Source: DAOTUL01 sp034437435 (GTDB lineage: Bacteria; Chloroflexota; Anaerolineae; Aggregatilineales; Phototrophicaceae). Taken from it: a DNA stretch of 43,239 nt. Position 1 is the stretch's first letter. Each line of letters begins with the position of its first letter. The DNA lies in the NCBI GenBank assembly GCA_964417785.1, contig CAYQJO010000007.1, forward strand, positions 1 through 43,239. Reading direction: 5' to 3'. The position numbers and the translations under genes are program-made. Shown piece by piece: positions 15,700 to 23,110 of this stretch. Under the pieces are notes generated by a model. That model made no database searches, was not told where the DNA came from, and saw nothing but the letters and a program-made list of their open reading frames with translations.

Positions 15700-16583
15700 T
15701 GCTTTTATCACGGAGACGAAAGCGGCTCTCCCCCGTCAAATTGCTGGTTTATGGTTTTCTGGCGGCGATAGCCTTTCTGATCTGGGACAATTTACGCGAA
15801 CCGGATGATGAACAAGAACCGCTGCCGATGACGTCCACGCAGATCGCCCAGTTGCCCACTGTCACGACTGAAGCGCCGAACACGCTTTCAACGGCGCAGC
15901 CGACCGAGCAACGCACTGTTCAGCCGACCATCCAGCAGAGCGAGCAGATCACGACTCGGCCAACCCGTTTAGCGCAGGATACTGTCATTGCGCAACCGAC
16001 CGAAACCGCTGGCCCGACAGTAGACTCTCGCTTACCGGCGACGGCGGTGACGCGGCGTCCCAGCCCGACGCCGCGTCCGCGTCCGACCATCATCGCTACC
16101 CGTGTACCCGCCTCCGACCCACGCCTTGCCAGTGTGGCCCGCGCACCCACAGCGGTCAACAGCGGCACCAGTCTTTTCATCCCGACCGCCGGTATCTCGG
16201 CCAATGTCATCGATGTGTATATCAACGGGCAGACCTGGAATCTGGCATATCTGGGCGCTAATGCCGGTCATTTGCAGGGGACATCGCGCATCGGGGAACC
16301 GGGCAATGTGGTGCTGGCCGGTCATGTTGAGACGACAACGGGCGGGCGTGGGCCGTTTGCCACGCTGGATGAAGTCCCGGTAGGGACGGTGATTATCCTG
16401 TCGCAGGGTGAGGAGGAGTGGCGCTATGTGGTGCGCGAGAATCTGGTGACGGACCCGCTGGACATCACCGTGCTGCTGCCCTCCGAGAATGACCGGCTTA
16501 CGTTGATTACCTGCGGCGCTTATGACCTGTTCGCTGACCTGTACGAAGAACGAATTGTGGTGATTGCCGACCGAATTGCTTGA
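15699..16583 (+). CDS. Sortase
   Basis: This is a membrane-anchored transpeptidase of 294 residues. Basic N-terminus, one membrane segment (about 14-28), a Thr/Pro/Gln-rich stalk (about 45-135), then the sortase beta-barrel. Catalytic residues are all present: H209 (LAGHVE), C272 (LITCGAYD) and R285 (YEERIVV). A TTG at 15696 is also in frame; ATG 15699 overlaps the preceding stop by one base. The short domain and LITC motif fit the class D/E/F-like sortases of Chloroflexota and Actinobacteria. The stalk contains LPATA (112-116), near the LPNTA signal of class D enzymes. Coupling to the beta-helix gene implies a shared surface function, but no sorting signal was found in any exported product in the window. 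Confidence 0.9.
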   Translation: MLLSRRRKRLSPVKLLVYGFLAAIAFLIWDNLREPDDEQEPLPMTSTQIAQLPTVTTEAPNTLSTAQPTEQRTVQPTIQQSEQITTRPTRLAQDTVIAQPTETAGPTVDSRLPATAVTRRPSPTPRPRPTIIATRVPASDPRLASVARAPTAVNSGTSLFIPTAGISANVIDVYINGQTWNLAYLGANAGHLQGTSRIGEPGNVVLAGHVETTTGGRGPFATLDEVPVGTVIILSQGEEEWRYVVRENLVTDPLDITVLLPSENDRLTLITCGAYDLFADLYEERIVVIADRIA

Positions 16584-16643
16584 ATTCTGCGCTCAAGTTC
16601 ACTAGACTCTGGCACGTCGCTTGTTTGATGGAGCGCTCCTATT

Positions 16644-19600
16644 GTGCGTCTGACCGTACCTCTCCTGTTGATTATTTTGCTCCTGGGCGTGCTGCCTGTC
16701 CGGGCCGAACCGATAACCGGGACGATTGACGATGAACTCCCCTTTGTCGAGATTGCACTGACCGTCGCGGATGATGGCAGTTCCGTGCTGCTTGATCTGA
16801 CCGCTGTCGCTGGTGATCTGGATACGCTGCTCTATTTGCTCAACGAAGACGGTGTGATCGTTGCCGAAAACAATGATCGGTCCCTGCGCGAGACCGACTC
16901 TTATCTGAAATATGTGGATGCTGCTGCCGGGGACTATACCGTGATTGTGACCCGATATGGCCTGGAAGCGGGCCGGACCAGCGGTGAATTTGAACTGACG
17001 ACGGATGTGGTGCCGCCGGAAGAGCGGCCTGCCGTTCGTTATGCTGTCAACACGCTGGACCTATCGGATGCCGGTTTCCCCTTGATTGACACCCGCAGCA
17101 AAGCGGACTGGACCGTCCTGGCTTACTACGGCGCGGATAGCAACCTGGAATCGGCGTTATTGGACGGTTTCGATACGTTGGTGGCTGGTGACAGCGATGA
17201 CGCGGTGCGAGTGGTGATGCTGATGGACCGTCACCCGGAGTTCAGCGATGTTGACGACGACTGGTCCACGACGCGCCTGTATGAGATGGACGGCGGTGAA
17301 ACCCTGGCCGATCTGGGTGATGTCGATACGGGCAGCGGCGAGACTCTGGCACAGTTTCTGGTGTGGGGCGTGCGCAACTTCCCGGCGGATCGCTATGCGG
17401 TGGTTTTTGCCGGTCATGGCGGTGGCTGGCGTGGGTTGGTCCGTGACGACAGCGCCGGATATACGGTCATTTCGCTGCCAGAACTGCGGCAGGCGTTTAG
17501 CATCGCGCTGCAAACTGCCGGGGTCGAGCGTTTTGATCTGCTGGTCAACGATGCCAGCTTAATGAACAGTGTTGAATACTACGGTTCCATGTCCAATTAT
17601 TTCGACCATGCGATTGCACCGCCGGGTGTGCTGGTCAATCCCGGCCTGGATATGGCTCTGATGGTCGAGACCCTGCGAGATGATCCGACGATCACGATGG
17701 CGGACCTGGGAGCGTTATTGGTGGATAGCTCCGACGGCACCATGCAACTCACCGACCTGGGGGCATTCGAGCCGGTGATCGCGGCGCTGGATACGGTCAG
17801 CGATGTGATTGTTGATTATCCTGATCTGTCAGGCATGGCACGAGCCAGCGCCCGTAGCGTTACGTTCGTCAATGCGGGCGATTTGATGCGGCAGATCGCC
17901 GCATTGAGTGATGATGCCGATTTGACCGAGAGCGCTGAGGCGGTCATCGTCGCGCTTGACGATGCGGCGATCTACCCGGAGACTCCCAGCCACAATCTCT
18001 ATTTCCCGGCCAACAGCCAGGGTTTTGACGCCGCTTATCTGCGTGAGAACCCGGTGTGGGGCGGGGTGCTGCGTCAATACTACAACGCCATGACAGCGCA
18101 GGTGTGGAACAACGATGGACCAGCCTTCCATCCGCCAACGGCTCCCGATGTCCAGGTCAGCGGATTCTATCCGGTGGAAGATCGGGTGAGCCTGACGTCA
18201 CCATTGAGTGCCAGTTTTGAGGTGATCGGGCGCAAAGTTGCACATGCGGTCATGACCGTCGATCAGGTCGAGTCCGATGGAACAGTCGTGCGTCTCCTGA
18301 GCCAGCCTGTTGTCCGTGAGCGCTGGCAGGCCGGTGTCGATACGGTGGATACCGTATGGCGCGGCCATCTCCCGATCGTGACCGATGGCGATACCGCCGC
18401 CAATGAATGGCTGGTCTTCGACGGCGATACGGCCTACATGGATGGGCGTTTCCGTGAGCGCGGCAGTGATGTCTGGAATATGGTCCGATTGGTGTTTGAC
18501 AGCGGAGCGCTTGAGCGCATTATCAGCCAGGATGCCGGTACATCGGGTGTCATCAAGTCCATACCGGACGGTGCCGATTTCCAGTCATTCCGTGCGCTTG
18601 TGACCGCCGACGGACGGGTGATTGTCGAACCGGGAACGCTGTATATCTGGCCGGAGAACGGTCTTTCGTGGACCTGGGAACCCGCACCATCGGGTGCTTA
18701 CGAAGCCGGTCTGCTGGTGACGGGCTATGGGGGTGCAACCGGATTCGTGTCAGTGCCAGTCCGTGTGGATAACGATGATGTAGACGTGACGCTGCGAGCC
18801 GATATTCAGACAAATCTCGGATTTTCTCTGGCCCGACCGGCATTATGGTCGCCGCTGACCATCTCGACCGATCCCGACTTTTTTCGCTCCACCAGTGCCG
18901 ACGGTGCCAGCAATTACACCGTGTACTTCGCCATCCAGAATGTCTCGGAAGACCTGGAGCAATTGTCACGGTCGATTCTAGAGAATTACGATCTGGAAAG
19001 CACCGGTACTCTGACTCCACTTGAACTCGATAGCGGGCAGTCTGCCGTGCAGTTCGATTACACTTACGAGCGGGATGGTGAACCGGTGCTTGGGCGCGGC
19101 TTCACGCTGTACAAAGTGTCGCGTGCGCCAGTGGGGTTGATGTTCGCCGCCGAGACGCAGGACGAAGCCGAACTGGATGAACGGTTCGCCCTGCTGGTGG
19201 AGAATGTCAACCTGTTTGATGTGAATGAGCTGCGCCGTCAGTGGACCTATCTGCCCGGTATTATCGAGAATGTCTCTTATCCGCGCCCGGTGACCTGGGC
19301 GGTGGTCTCGGAAGAGGGCGACGACTGGGTGCGCTATCAGCCGGAAGATGGATCGTCCTTTGTGGCCGTATCCGTGCTGGACATCCAGGGTGATGAACCT
19401 GAATTGTTCCTGGGGACGGTCGTCAGCGAGTATATCGCGCCGGGAACGGCGGATTTCGTGGCCGGTGAAGTCGAGACTTACCGGAGTGACTATCACACCT
19501 GGACGGCGCAGAGTTATACTGCCGAACGCGACGATCAAGACATCGTTGGCCGGGTGTATATCACCCGCGCCAATGACCGGGTTTACAGCCTGTGGGGTGA

Positions 19601-20171
19601 GACGCCCGATGCAGCCATCATTGCGGATGTGGTCGAGCCGATGCTGGATGGTTTTCAAATCGCGGAAGCGGTGGCTGAACCGGAACGGGTCGGCTCCGAC
19701 CTCGTGCCGATCAACGCAGAGACCGATGACGCGCCGGGGCTGATGCTGCGCTACGACCGGCGCTCGCTCGTGCTGTATAACCGGCTGCCCGAAAGCAGCA
19801 TCGACTTGAGTGGCCTGACCTTCATCCAGATTCCGGCCCAGGGGGAGCCGATTGTGTTCCGCACCAGCGAGTTTACGGTGGGCGACCTGGAAGCGCTCAT
19901 CCCGCGTGATTGCTTCCAGTTATGGACGCTGTTCTATACATCGCTGCCAGCTAACCGATTCCCGGCGGAGATTTGTGGCAACCGCCAGGGCTTCCGCCAG
20001 ACCGTCAAGTCCTTCTGGCTCGGTGATGATCTGGATGCGACCTTTGAGGTGCGGCGGAATGGTGAAATGCTGGGAGTCTGCCCGGTGTCGTCGGAAATCG
20101 ACTTCGATGAATTTTCCACTGGCGTCGAAGACCTGGGCGGCGAAACCCGTTGTGTGATTGATCTGAGGTGA
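16644..20171 (+). CDS. Secreted clostripain-like (C11) protein with Ser in place of catalytic Cys
   Basis: This is an exported protein of 1175 residues from a GTG start, with a Sec signal (1-21) followed by a PPC-like beta domain (about 25-120). The C11 clostripain-like domain begins with ADWTVLAYYGADSNLE (about 154) and has the catalytic His H258 in FAGHGGGWRG. The catalytic Cys of the family, normally in DACLM, is S305 here (NDASLMNSVEYYG; codon AGC at 17556-17558). So it is either inactive or a Ser variant. About 800 further residues form beta-rich domains of unknown type. A late stretch carries CFQLWTLFY and a few Cys that could pair. It is followed by small genes overlapping or adjoining it (next start 5 bases after the stop). 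Peptidase activity is doubtful; a binding or scaffold role is possible. Confidence 0.82.
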   Translation: MRLTVPLLLIILLLGVLPVRAEPITGTIDDELPFVEIALTVADDGSSVLLDLTAVAGDLDTLLYLLNEDGVIVAENNDRSLRETDSYLKYVDAAAGDYTVIVTRYGLEAGRTSGEFELTTDVVPPEERPAVRYAVNTLDLSDAGFPLIDTRSKADWTVLAYYGADSNLESALLDGFDTLVAGDSDDAVRVVMLMDRHPEFSDVDDDWSTTRLYEMDGGETLADLGDVDTGSGETLAQFLVWGVRNFPADRYAVVFAGHGGGWRGLVRDDSAGYTVISLPELRQAFSIALQTAGVERFDLLVNDASLMNSVEYYGSMSNYFDHAIAPPGVLVNPGLDMALMVETLRDDPTITMADLGALLVDSSDGTMQLTDLGAFEPVIAALDTVSDVIVDYPDLSGMARASARSVTFVNAGDLMRQIAALSDDADLTESAEAVIVALDDAAIYPETPSHNLYFPANSQGFDAAYLRENPVWGGVLRQYYNAMTAQVWNNDGPAFHPPTAPDVQVSGFYPVEDRVSLTSPLSASFEVIGRKVAHAVMTVDQVESDGTVVRLLSQPVVRERWQAGVDTVDTVWRGHLPIVTDGDTAANEWLVFDGDTAYMDGRFRERGSDVWNMVRLVFDSGALERIISQDAGTSGVIKSIPDGADFQSFRALVTADGRVIVEPGTLYIWPENGLSWTWEPAPSGAYEAGLLVTGYGGATGFVSVPVRVDNDDVDVTLRADIQTNLGFSLARPALWSPLTISTDPDFFRSTSADGASNYTVYFAIQNVSEDLEQLSRSILENYDLESTGTLTPLELDSGQSAVQFDYTYERDGEPVLGRGFTLYKVSRAPVGLMFAAETQDEAELDERFALLVENVNLFDVNELRRQWTYLPGIIENVSYPRPVTWAVVSEEGDDWVRYQPEDGSSFVAVSVLDIQGDEPELFLGTVVSEYIAPGTADFVAGEVETYRSDYHTWTAQSYTAERDDQDIVGRVYITRANDRVYSLWGETPDAAIIADVVEPMLDGFQIAEAVAEPERVGSDLVPINAETDDAPGLMLRYDRRSLVLYNRLPESSIDLSGLTFIQIPAQGEPIVFRTSEFTVGDLEALIPRDCFQLWTLFYTSLPANRFPAEICGNRQGFRQTVKSFWLGDDLDATFEVRRNGEMLGVCPVSSEIDFDEFSTGVEDLGGETRCVIDLR

Positions 20172-20176
20172 GCCTG

Positions 20177-20437
20177 ATGGAAATCGTGCGCTGTGTATCC
20201 TGTGATGGATACGGATGGTTCAATGACGAGGAGACCGAGTGCGATTGGTGCGGTGGCACCGGTTATGTCTACCGCGATGAGCGCGGCGTCGATCACCGCA
20301 TTCCCGATTCGGATTACGGCAAAGTGGCCGATCAACTGGAAAAAATGGAAATGGATCGTATGCGCGACCTGGGCTATACCGGAACAGCCCGTCACCCGGA
20401 CGAGCAGCCAATCCGCAAACAAAACAAGGACAAATAA
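20177..20437 (+). CDS. Small DnaJ-type zinc-finger protein
   Basis: This is an 86-residue soluble protein with two CxxCxGxG-like knuckles: C6-VS-C9-DGYG and C22-DW-C25-GGTG. Together they can hold one Zn2+ as in the DnaJ central domain. A short charged helical tail follows, rich in Lys, Glu and Met, with no J-domain. ATG 20177 is preceded by GAGGTGA at 5 bases; a GTG at 20168 overlaps the upstream stop (GTGA) but has no ribosome site. It lies in tandem with the thioesterase and clostripain-like genes. Function unknown; perhaps a metal-dependent chaperone or regulator. Confidence 0.78.
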   Translation: MEIVRCVSCDGYGWFNDEETECDWCGGTGYVYRDERGVDHRIPDSDYGKVADQLEKMEMDRMRDLGYTGTARHPDEQPIRKQNKDK

Positions 20438-20439
20438 TC

Positions 20440-20868
20440 TTGGACGGATACCGCCACCAAACACCCATCAGCATTCGCTATAGCGATCTGGATACGTTGG
20501 GACATGTCAATAACGCTCGCTTTCTCACTTACCTGGAACAGGCTCGTGTGCATTACTATAGCGATCTCGGTTTATGGGACGGTCAGCTTTCCTCAAAGGG
20601 GGTGATCGTCGCCCGCATCACGATGGATTACAAACTGCCGCTGTTGATGGAAGACCGCGAGGTGGTTGTCTGGTCGCGGTGCAGCCGATTGGGGAACAAG
20701 AGCATGGATATTGAGAGCGTGGTGCAGCGCAAACACGATGGCGCGGCGGCGGCGGTGGGCGTTGTGGTACTGGTGGCGTTCGATTATGAAATGGATCAAA
20801 CCATCGTGATTCCTGACGAATGGCGCAGGCGTATCCAGGATTACGAAATAGAAATTAACTTTGGTTAA
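20440..20868 (+). CDS. Hotdog-fold acyl-CoA thioesterase (4HBT/YbgC-like)
   Basis: This 142-residue enzyme should hydrolyse acyl-CoA thioesters. The N-terminal motif RYSDLDTLGHVNNARFLTYL contains the catalytic Asp (D18) and the HVNN hotdog helix start typical of the 4-hydroxybenzoyl-CoA/YbgC family. The start is TTG at 20440, two bases after the zinc-finger stop, with AAGGA upstream; no ATG or GTG gives the complete motif. The gene ends a run of plus-strand genes and is followed by a 168-bp gap. Substrate chain length is unknown. Confidence 0.85.
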   Translation: MDGYRHQTPISIRYSDLDTLGHVNNARFLTYLEQARVHYYSDLGLWDGQLSSKGVIVARITMDYKLPLLMEDREVVVWSRCSRLGNKSMDIESVVQRKHDGAAAAVGVVVLVAFDYEMDQTIVIPDEWRRRIQDYEIEINFG

Positions 20869-21036
20869 TTTGTTTTGCACCGCTTTTATATGGATGGCTG
20901 CGTTTATCGAAAACCAAAATTTCAAATCCAACAAAAGTCCCAGACGCATCGGGTAAAACAGGATACGCTCAGGTCAGTCTATAACATCAACCCTGACGAC
21001 AAAGTTCGTCTTGAGGGTAATCAGGAGAAATATCGC

Positions 21037-21387
21037 ATGACCCATATTATTACAAGCCTTTGCCTGCGTGACGGTGCCTGTGTGGAAGTATGCCCGGTCG
21101 AGTGTATTGTTCCCGGCCAGCCAGAAAATGAATGGCCCTGGTACTTCATCGATCCGGATACCTGCATCGACTGCGGTGCTTGCATCCCGGAATGCCCCTA
21201 CGAAGCCATTTTCATCGAAGAAGAAGTCCCGGCTGATTATGAGATGGCTGAAGGCCAGGAACGCCTGGATTGGGCCAGCAAAGAATTGATCGCCCACTCC
21301 GCTGGTGATGTTGTTGACCTGACCGTTGACATCCAGCCCAACTACGACTTCTTCGCATCCGGCCCCGGTTACGACGCCCTCGGCTAG
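21037..21387 (+). CDS. Two-cluster ferredoxin (7Fe/8Fe type)
   Basis: This is a small electron carrier of 116 residues with two iron-sulfur motifs. The first is C9-x5-C15-x3-C19-P with C23; the second is C43-x2-C46-x2-C49-x3-C53-P. In bacterial 7Fe ferredoxins the first spacing is C-x7-C; here it is two residues shorter, as I recall for Chloroflexota ferredoxins. Whether the first site holds 3Fe-4S or 4Fe-4S is not decided. A helical C-terminal extension of about 55 acidic residues follows. ATG 21037 is preceded by AGGAG at 9 bases; an upstream frame start at 20875 lacks support. A TATAAC at 20980-20985 may be its -10. A terminator-like hairpin follows. Confidence 0.9.
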   Translation: MTHIITSLCLRDGACVEVCPVECIVPGQPENEWPWYFIDPDTCIDCGACIPECPYEAIFIEEEVPADYEMAEGQERLDWASKELIAHSAGDVVDLTVDIQPNYDFFASGPGYDALG

Positions 21388-21412
21388 ACTGTAGCGAAGC
21401 AACCAATCAAGC

Positions 21413-21438
21413 CCCGGTCATAATGGCCGGGACTTTTG
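21413..21438 (+). terminator. Rho-independent terminator after ferredoxin
   Basis: Stem CCCGGTCA / TGGCCGGG (one G-T wobble, 8 pairs) with a TAA loop, followed by ACTTTTG. It lies 25 bases after the ferredoxin stop. The T-tract is short. Confidence 0.65.
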
Positions 21439-21526
21439 ATTCTGGTACGTATCTGGTTGTGCCGCTATCATATTTAGATCGTTGCAAACCACTTGCACAC
21501 GAACAAATAAAGGAGAGGTTTTACTC

Positions 21527-22918
21527 ATGGTTCAACATCCTAAAGTAGTCGTTATTGGCTCCGGGAGTCTGTTTTTTGGGCGGCAGGCTATCTGGCAGAT
21601 GGCGCATTCACCCTATCTGAACAAAGGGACGCTGGCGCTGGTCGATAAGAACCCGGAGCGTATGGAGAAGATGGGCAAGCTGGCCGAGATGGTCGTCGCT
21701 GAGACCGGCGTCGAACTCAACATCGAGGTGGCTTCGGACTGGAAAGATGTGCTGCCCGGCTCCGATTTTGTGGTTCTCAGTTTTGCCGAAGACACGGTTA
21801 AGTATCGTGGGATCGACTGCACGATCAGTGAGAAATACGGGGTGCGGATGTGTTCTGGCGATACCATCGGCCCTGGTGGCATCTTCCGCGCCATGCGCGA
21901 ATTACCGGTCATCATGGAATGCGCCCGTGACGTCGCCACCCTGTGTCCCGACGCCTGGGTAATTAACTATATCAACCCCAGCACGGTCAACGGTATGGCT
22001 CTGGGACGATACGCGACGGACATCAAGAGTTTTGCCCTGTGCGACAGCCAGCATATGCCACACATCAAGAAGCGTTATGCCATGCGGGCCGGGATCATCA
22101 GCAGCCTGGACGAGTGGAACGACGAGATCGATGCCGCTTTCGATATGCGCATCGCCGGTGTCAATCATTTCACCTGGATGCTGACGGGCGATTACCAGGG
22201 CAAAGATGTCATGCCGCAAATCGCGGAATCGCTCAAGGTTGCTGCCGCGACCGAGGACCTCGGTGGTGATAAAGGCGCTAAGGCGCTCAATAATGATGCC
22301 ATCGCCTACCAGCTTTACGAAATCTACGGCAAGATTCCCACCTGCGTCGGGCATACCAAAGAGTACGTGCGCTTCTGGCAGGGACACGGTACTCTGCACG
22401 ATGAGATTCCGCCGCTGTCGATCTGGGAGACCGAACCGCGCTACAAACGCCATGCCGATATGTGGCAGCAGGTCGATGATTTCATCGGTGGTGCGACACC
22501 GATCAACCAGTATATGTCCACCTTCGGGCCAGACCACGCCACCGACATCATTGAGAACATGGTGGGCGGCCTGGGTAAACCTTTCCACATCAACACCTAC
22601 AATCGCGGCGCGGTGACAAACATGGCCGATGACGCCTTTCTGGAGATTCTGTGCGATGTAACGATGGACGGTCCCAGGCCGCGCCATGTGGGTGAGATGC
22701 CGCGTGGTATCCGGGGCATGCAGGAACTCATTCTGGATACGCACGAACTGACCGCCGAAGCCATCGTTAAGCAGGACTTCACGCTGCTGCGGCGGGCCAT
22801 GATGACCGATCCGCTGACTAACTCCATCGCCGATACCGACGCTATTCTGCGCGAACTGCTGGATGCTGAGAAGGACATTCTGCCCGACCACTGGTACGGC
22901 CAGCCGGTTGGCGTCTAG
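21527..22918 (+). CDS. Glycoside hydrolase family 4 (NAD+/metal-dependent glycosidase)
   Basis: This is a cytoplasmic enzyme of 463 residues that cleaves glycosides by oxidation-elimination, using NAD+ and Mn2+. N-terminal Rossmann motif VVVIGSGSLFFG (7-18) binds NAD. GDTIGPGGIFRA (111-122) and NPST (150-153) are family motifs. C172 in LCDSQH and H214 in GVNHFTW fit the metal ligands of GH4 enzymes. ATG 21527 lies behind AAGGAGAGG; the frame start at 21482 has no such site. Alpha- versus beta-glycosidase and galacturonidase types share this fold, so the sugar is not assigned. No transporter or regulator for a sugar flanks it; it stands alone between two terminators. Confidence 0.9.
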   Translation: MVQHPKVVVIGSGSLFFGRQAIWQMAHSPYLNKGTLALVDKNPERMEKMGKLAEMVVAETGVELNIEVASDWKDVLPGSDFVVLSFAEDTVKYRGIDCTISEKYGVRMCSGDTIGPGGIFRAMRELPVIMECARDVATLCPDAWVINYINPSTVNGMALGRYATDIKSFALCDSQHMPHIKKRYAMRAGIISSLDEWNDEIDAAFDMRIAGVNHFTWMLTGDYQGKDVMPQIAESLKVAAATEDLGGDKGAKALNNDAIAYQLYEIYGKIPTCVGHTKEYVRFWQGHGTLHDEIPPLSIWETEPRYKRHADMWQQVDDFIGGATPINQYMSTFGPDHATDIIENMVGGLGKPFHINTYNRGAVTNMADDAFLEILCDVTMDGPRPRHVGEMPRGIRGMQELILDTHELTAEAIVKQDFTLLRRAMMTDPLTNSIADTDAILRELLDAEKDILPDHWYGQPVGV

Positions 22919-22953
22919 TCCAGGTCTAAGACCGACAACCGAACACCAATCTG

Positions 22954-22981
22954 CCCACCAGAGATGGTGGGTGTTTGTTTT
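22954..22981 (+). terminator. Rho-independent terminator after GH4
   Basis: A perfect 7-bp stem CCCACCA / TGGTGGG with a GAGA tetraloop (22954-22971) is followed by TGTTTGTTTT. It lies 36 bases after the GH4 stop and cleanly separates GH4 from the five-gene operon. Confidence 0.85.
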
Positions 22982-22988
22982 CACGAAC

Positions 22989-23017
22989 TTGACTCCTCAC
23001 CTGAATCTTTATATTCT
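22989..23017 (+). promoter_or_regulatory. Promoter of the five-gene operon
   Basis: The -35 TTGACT (22989-22994) and -10 TATTCT (23012-23017) are separated by exactly 17 bases in an AT-rich stretch. This is the best sigma-70-type site in the window. It lies about 95 bases ahead of the PhoD-like start, with the leader inverted repeat between. Confidence 0.65.
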
Positions 23018-23028
23018 GTAATTATATG

Positions 23029-23068
23029 CTCTCGCAAGCTATTCTCTAATATAAGACTTGAGCGAGAG
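23029..23068 (+). repeat. Inverted repeat in the leader of the five-gene operon
   Basis: CTCTCGC (23029-23035) pairs with GCGAGAG (23062-23068), and AAG/CTT (23036-23038, 23057-23059) extends the stem past a two-base bulge, leaving an 18-base AT-rich loop. It begins about 11 bases after the -10 box. It could be an RNA hairpin acting on elongation or stability, or a repressor operator. No riboswitch class is recognisable. Confidence 0.55.
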
Positions 23069-23110
23069 GAAGCCTCCACCACTTATTGGCATACACCTCG
23101 GAGTAAGCTT

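Noticed and set aside
22919..23110. Riboswitch or tRNA in the gap before the PhoD-like gene
   Set aside because: Only a terminator, a promoter and one inverted repeat are seen. No cloverleaf or known aptamer core could be built.
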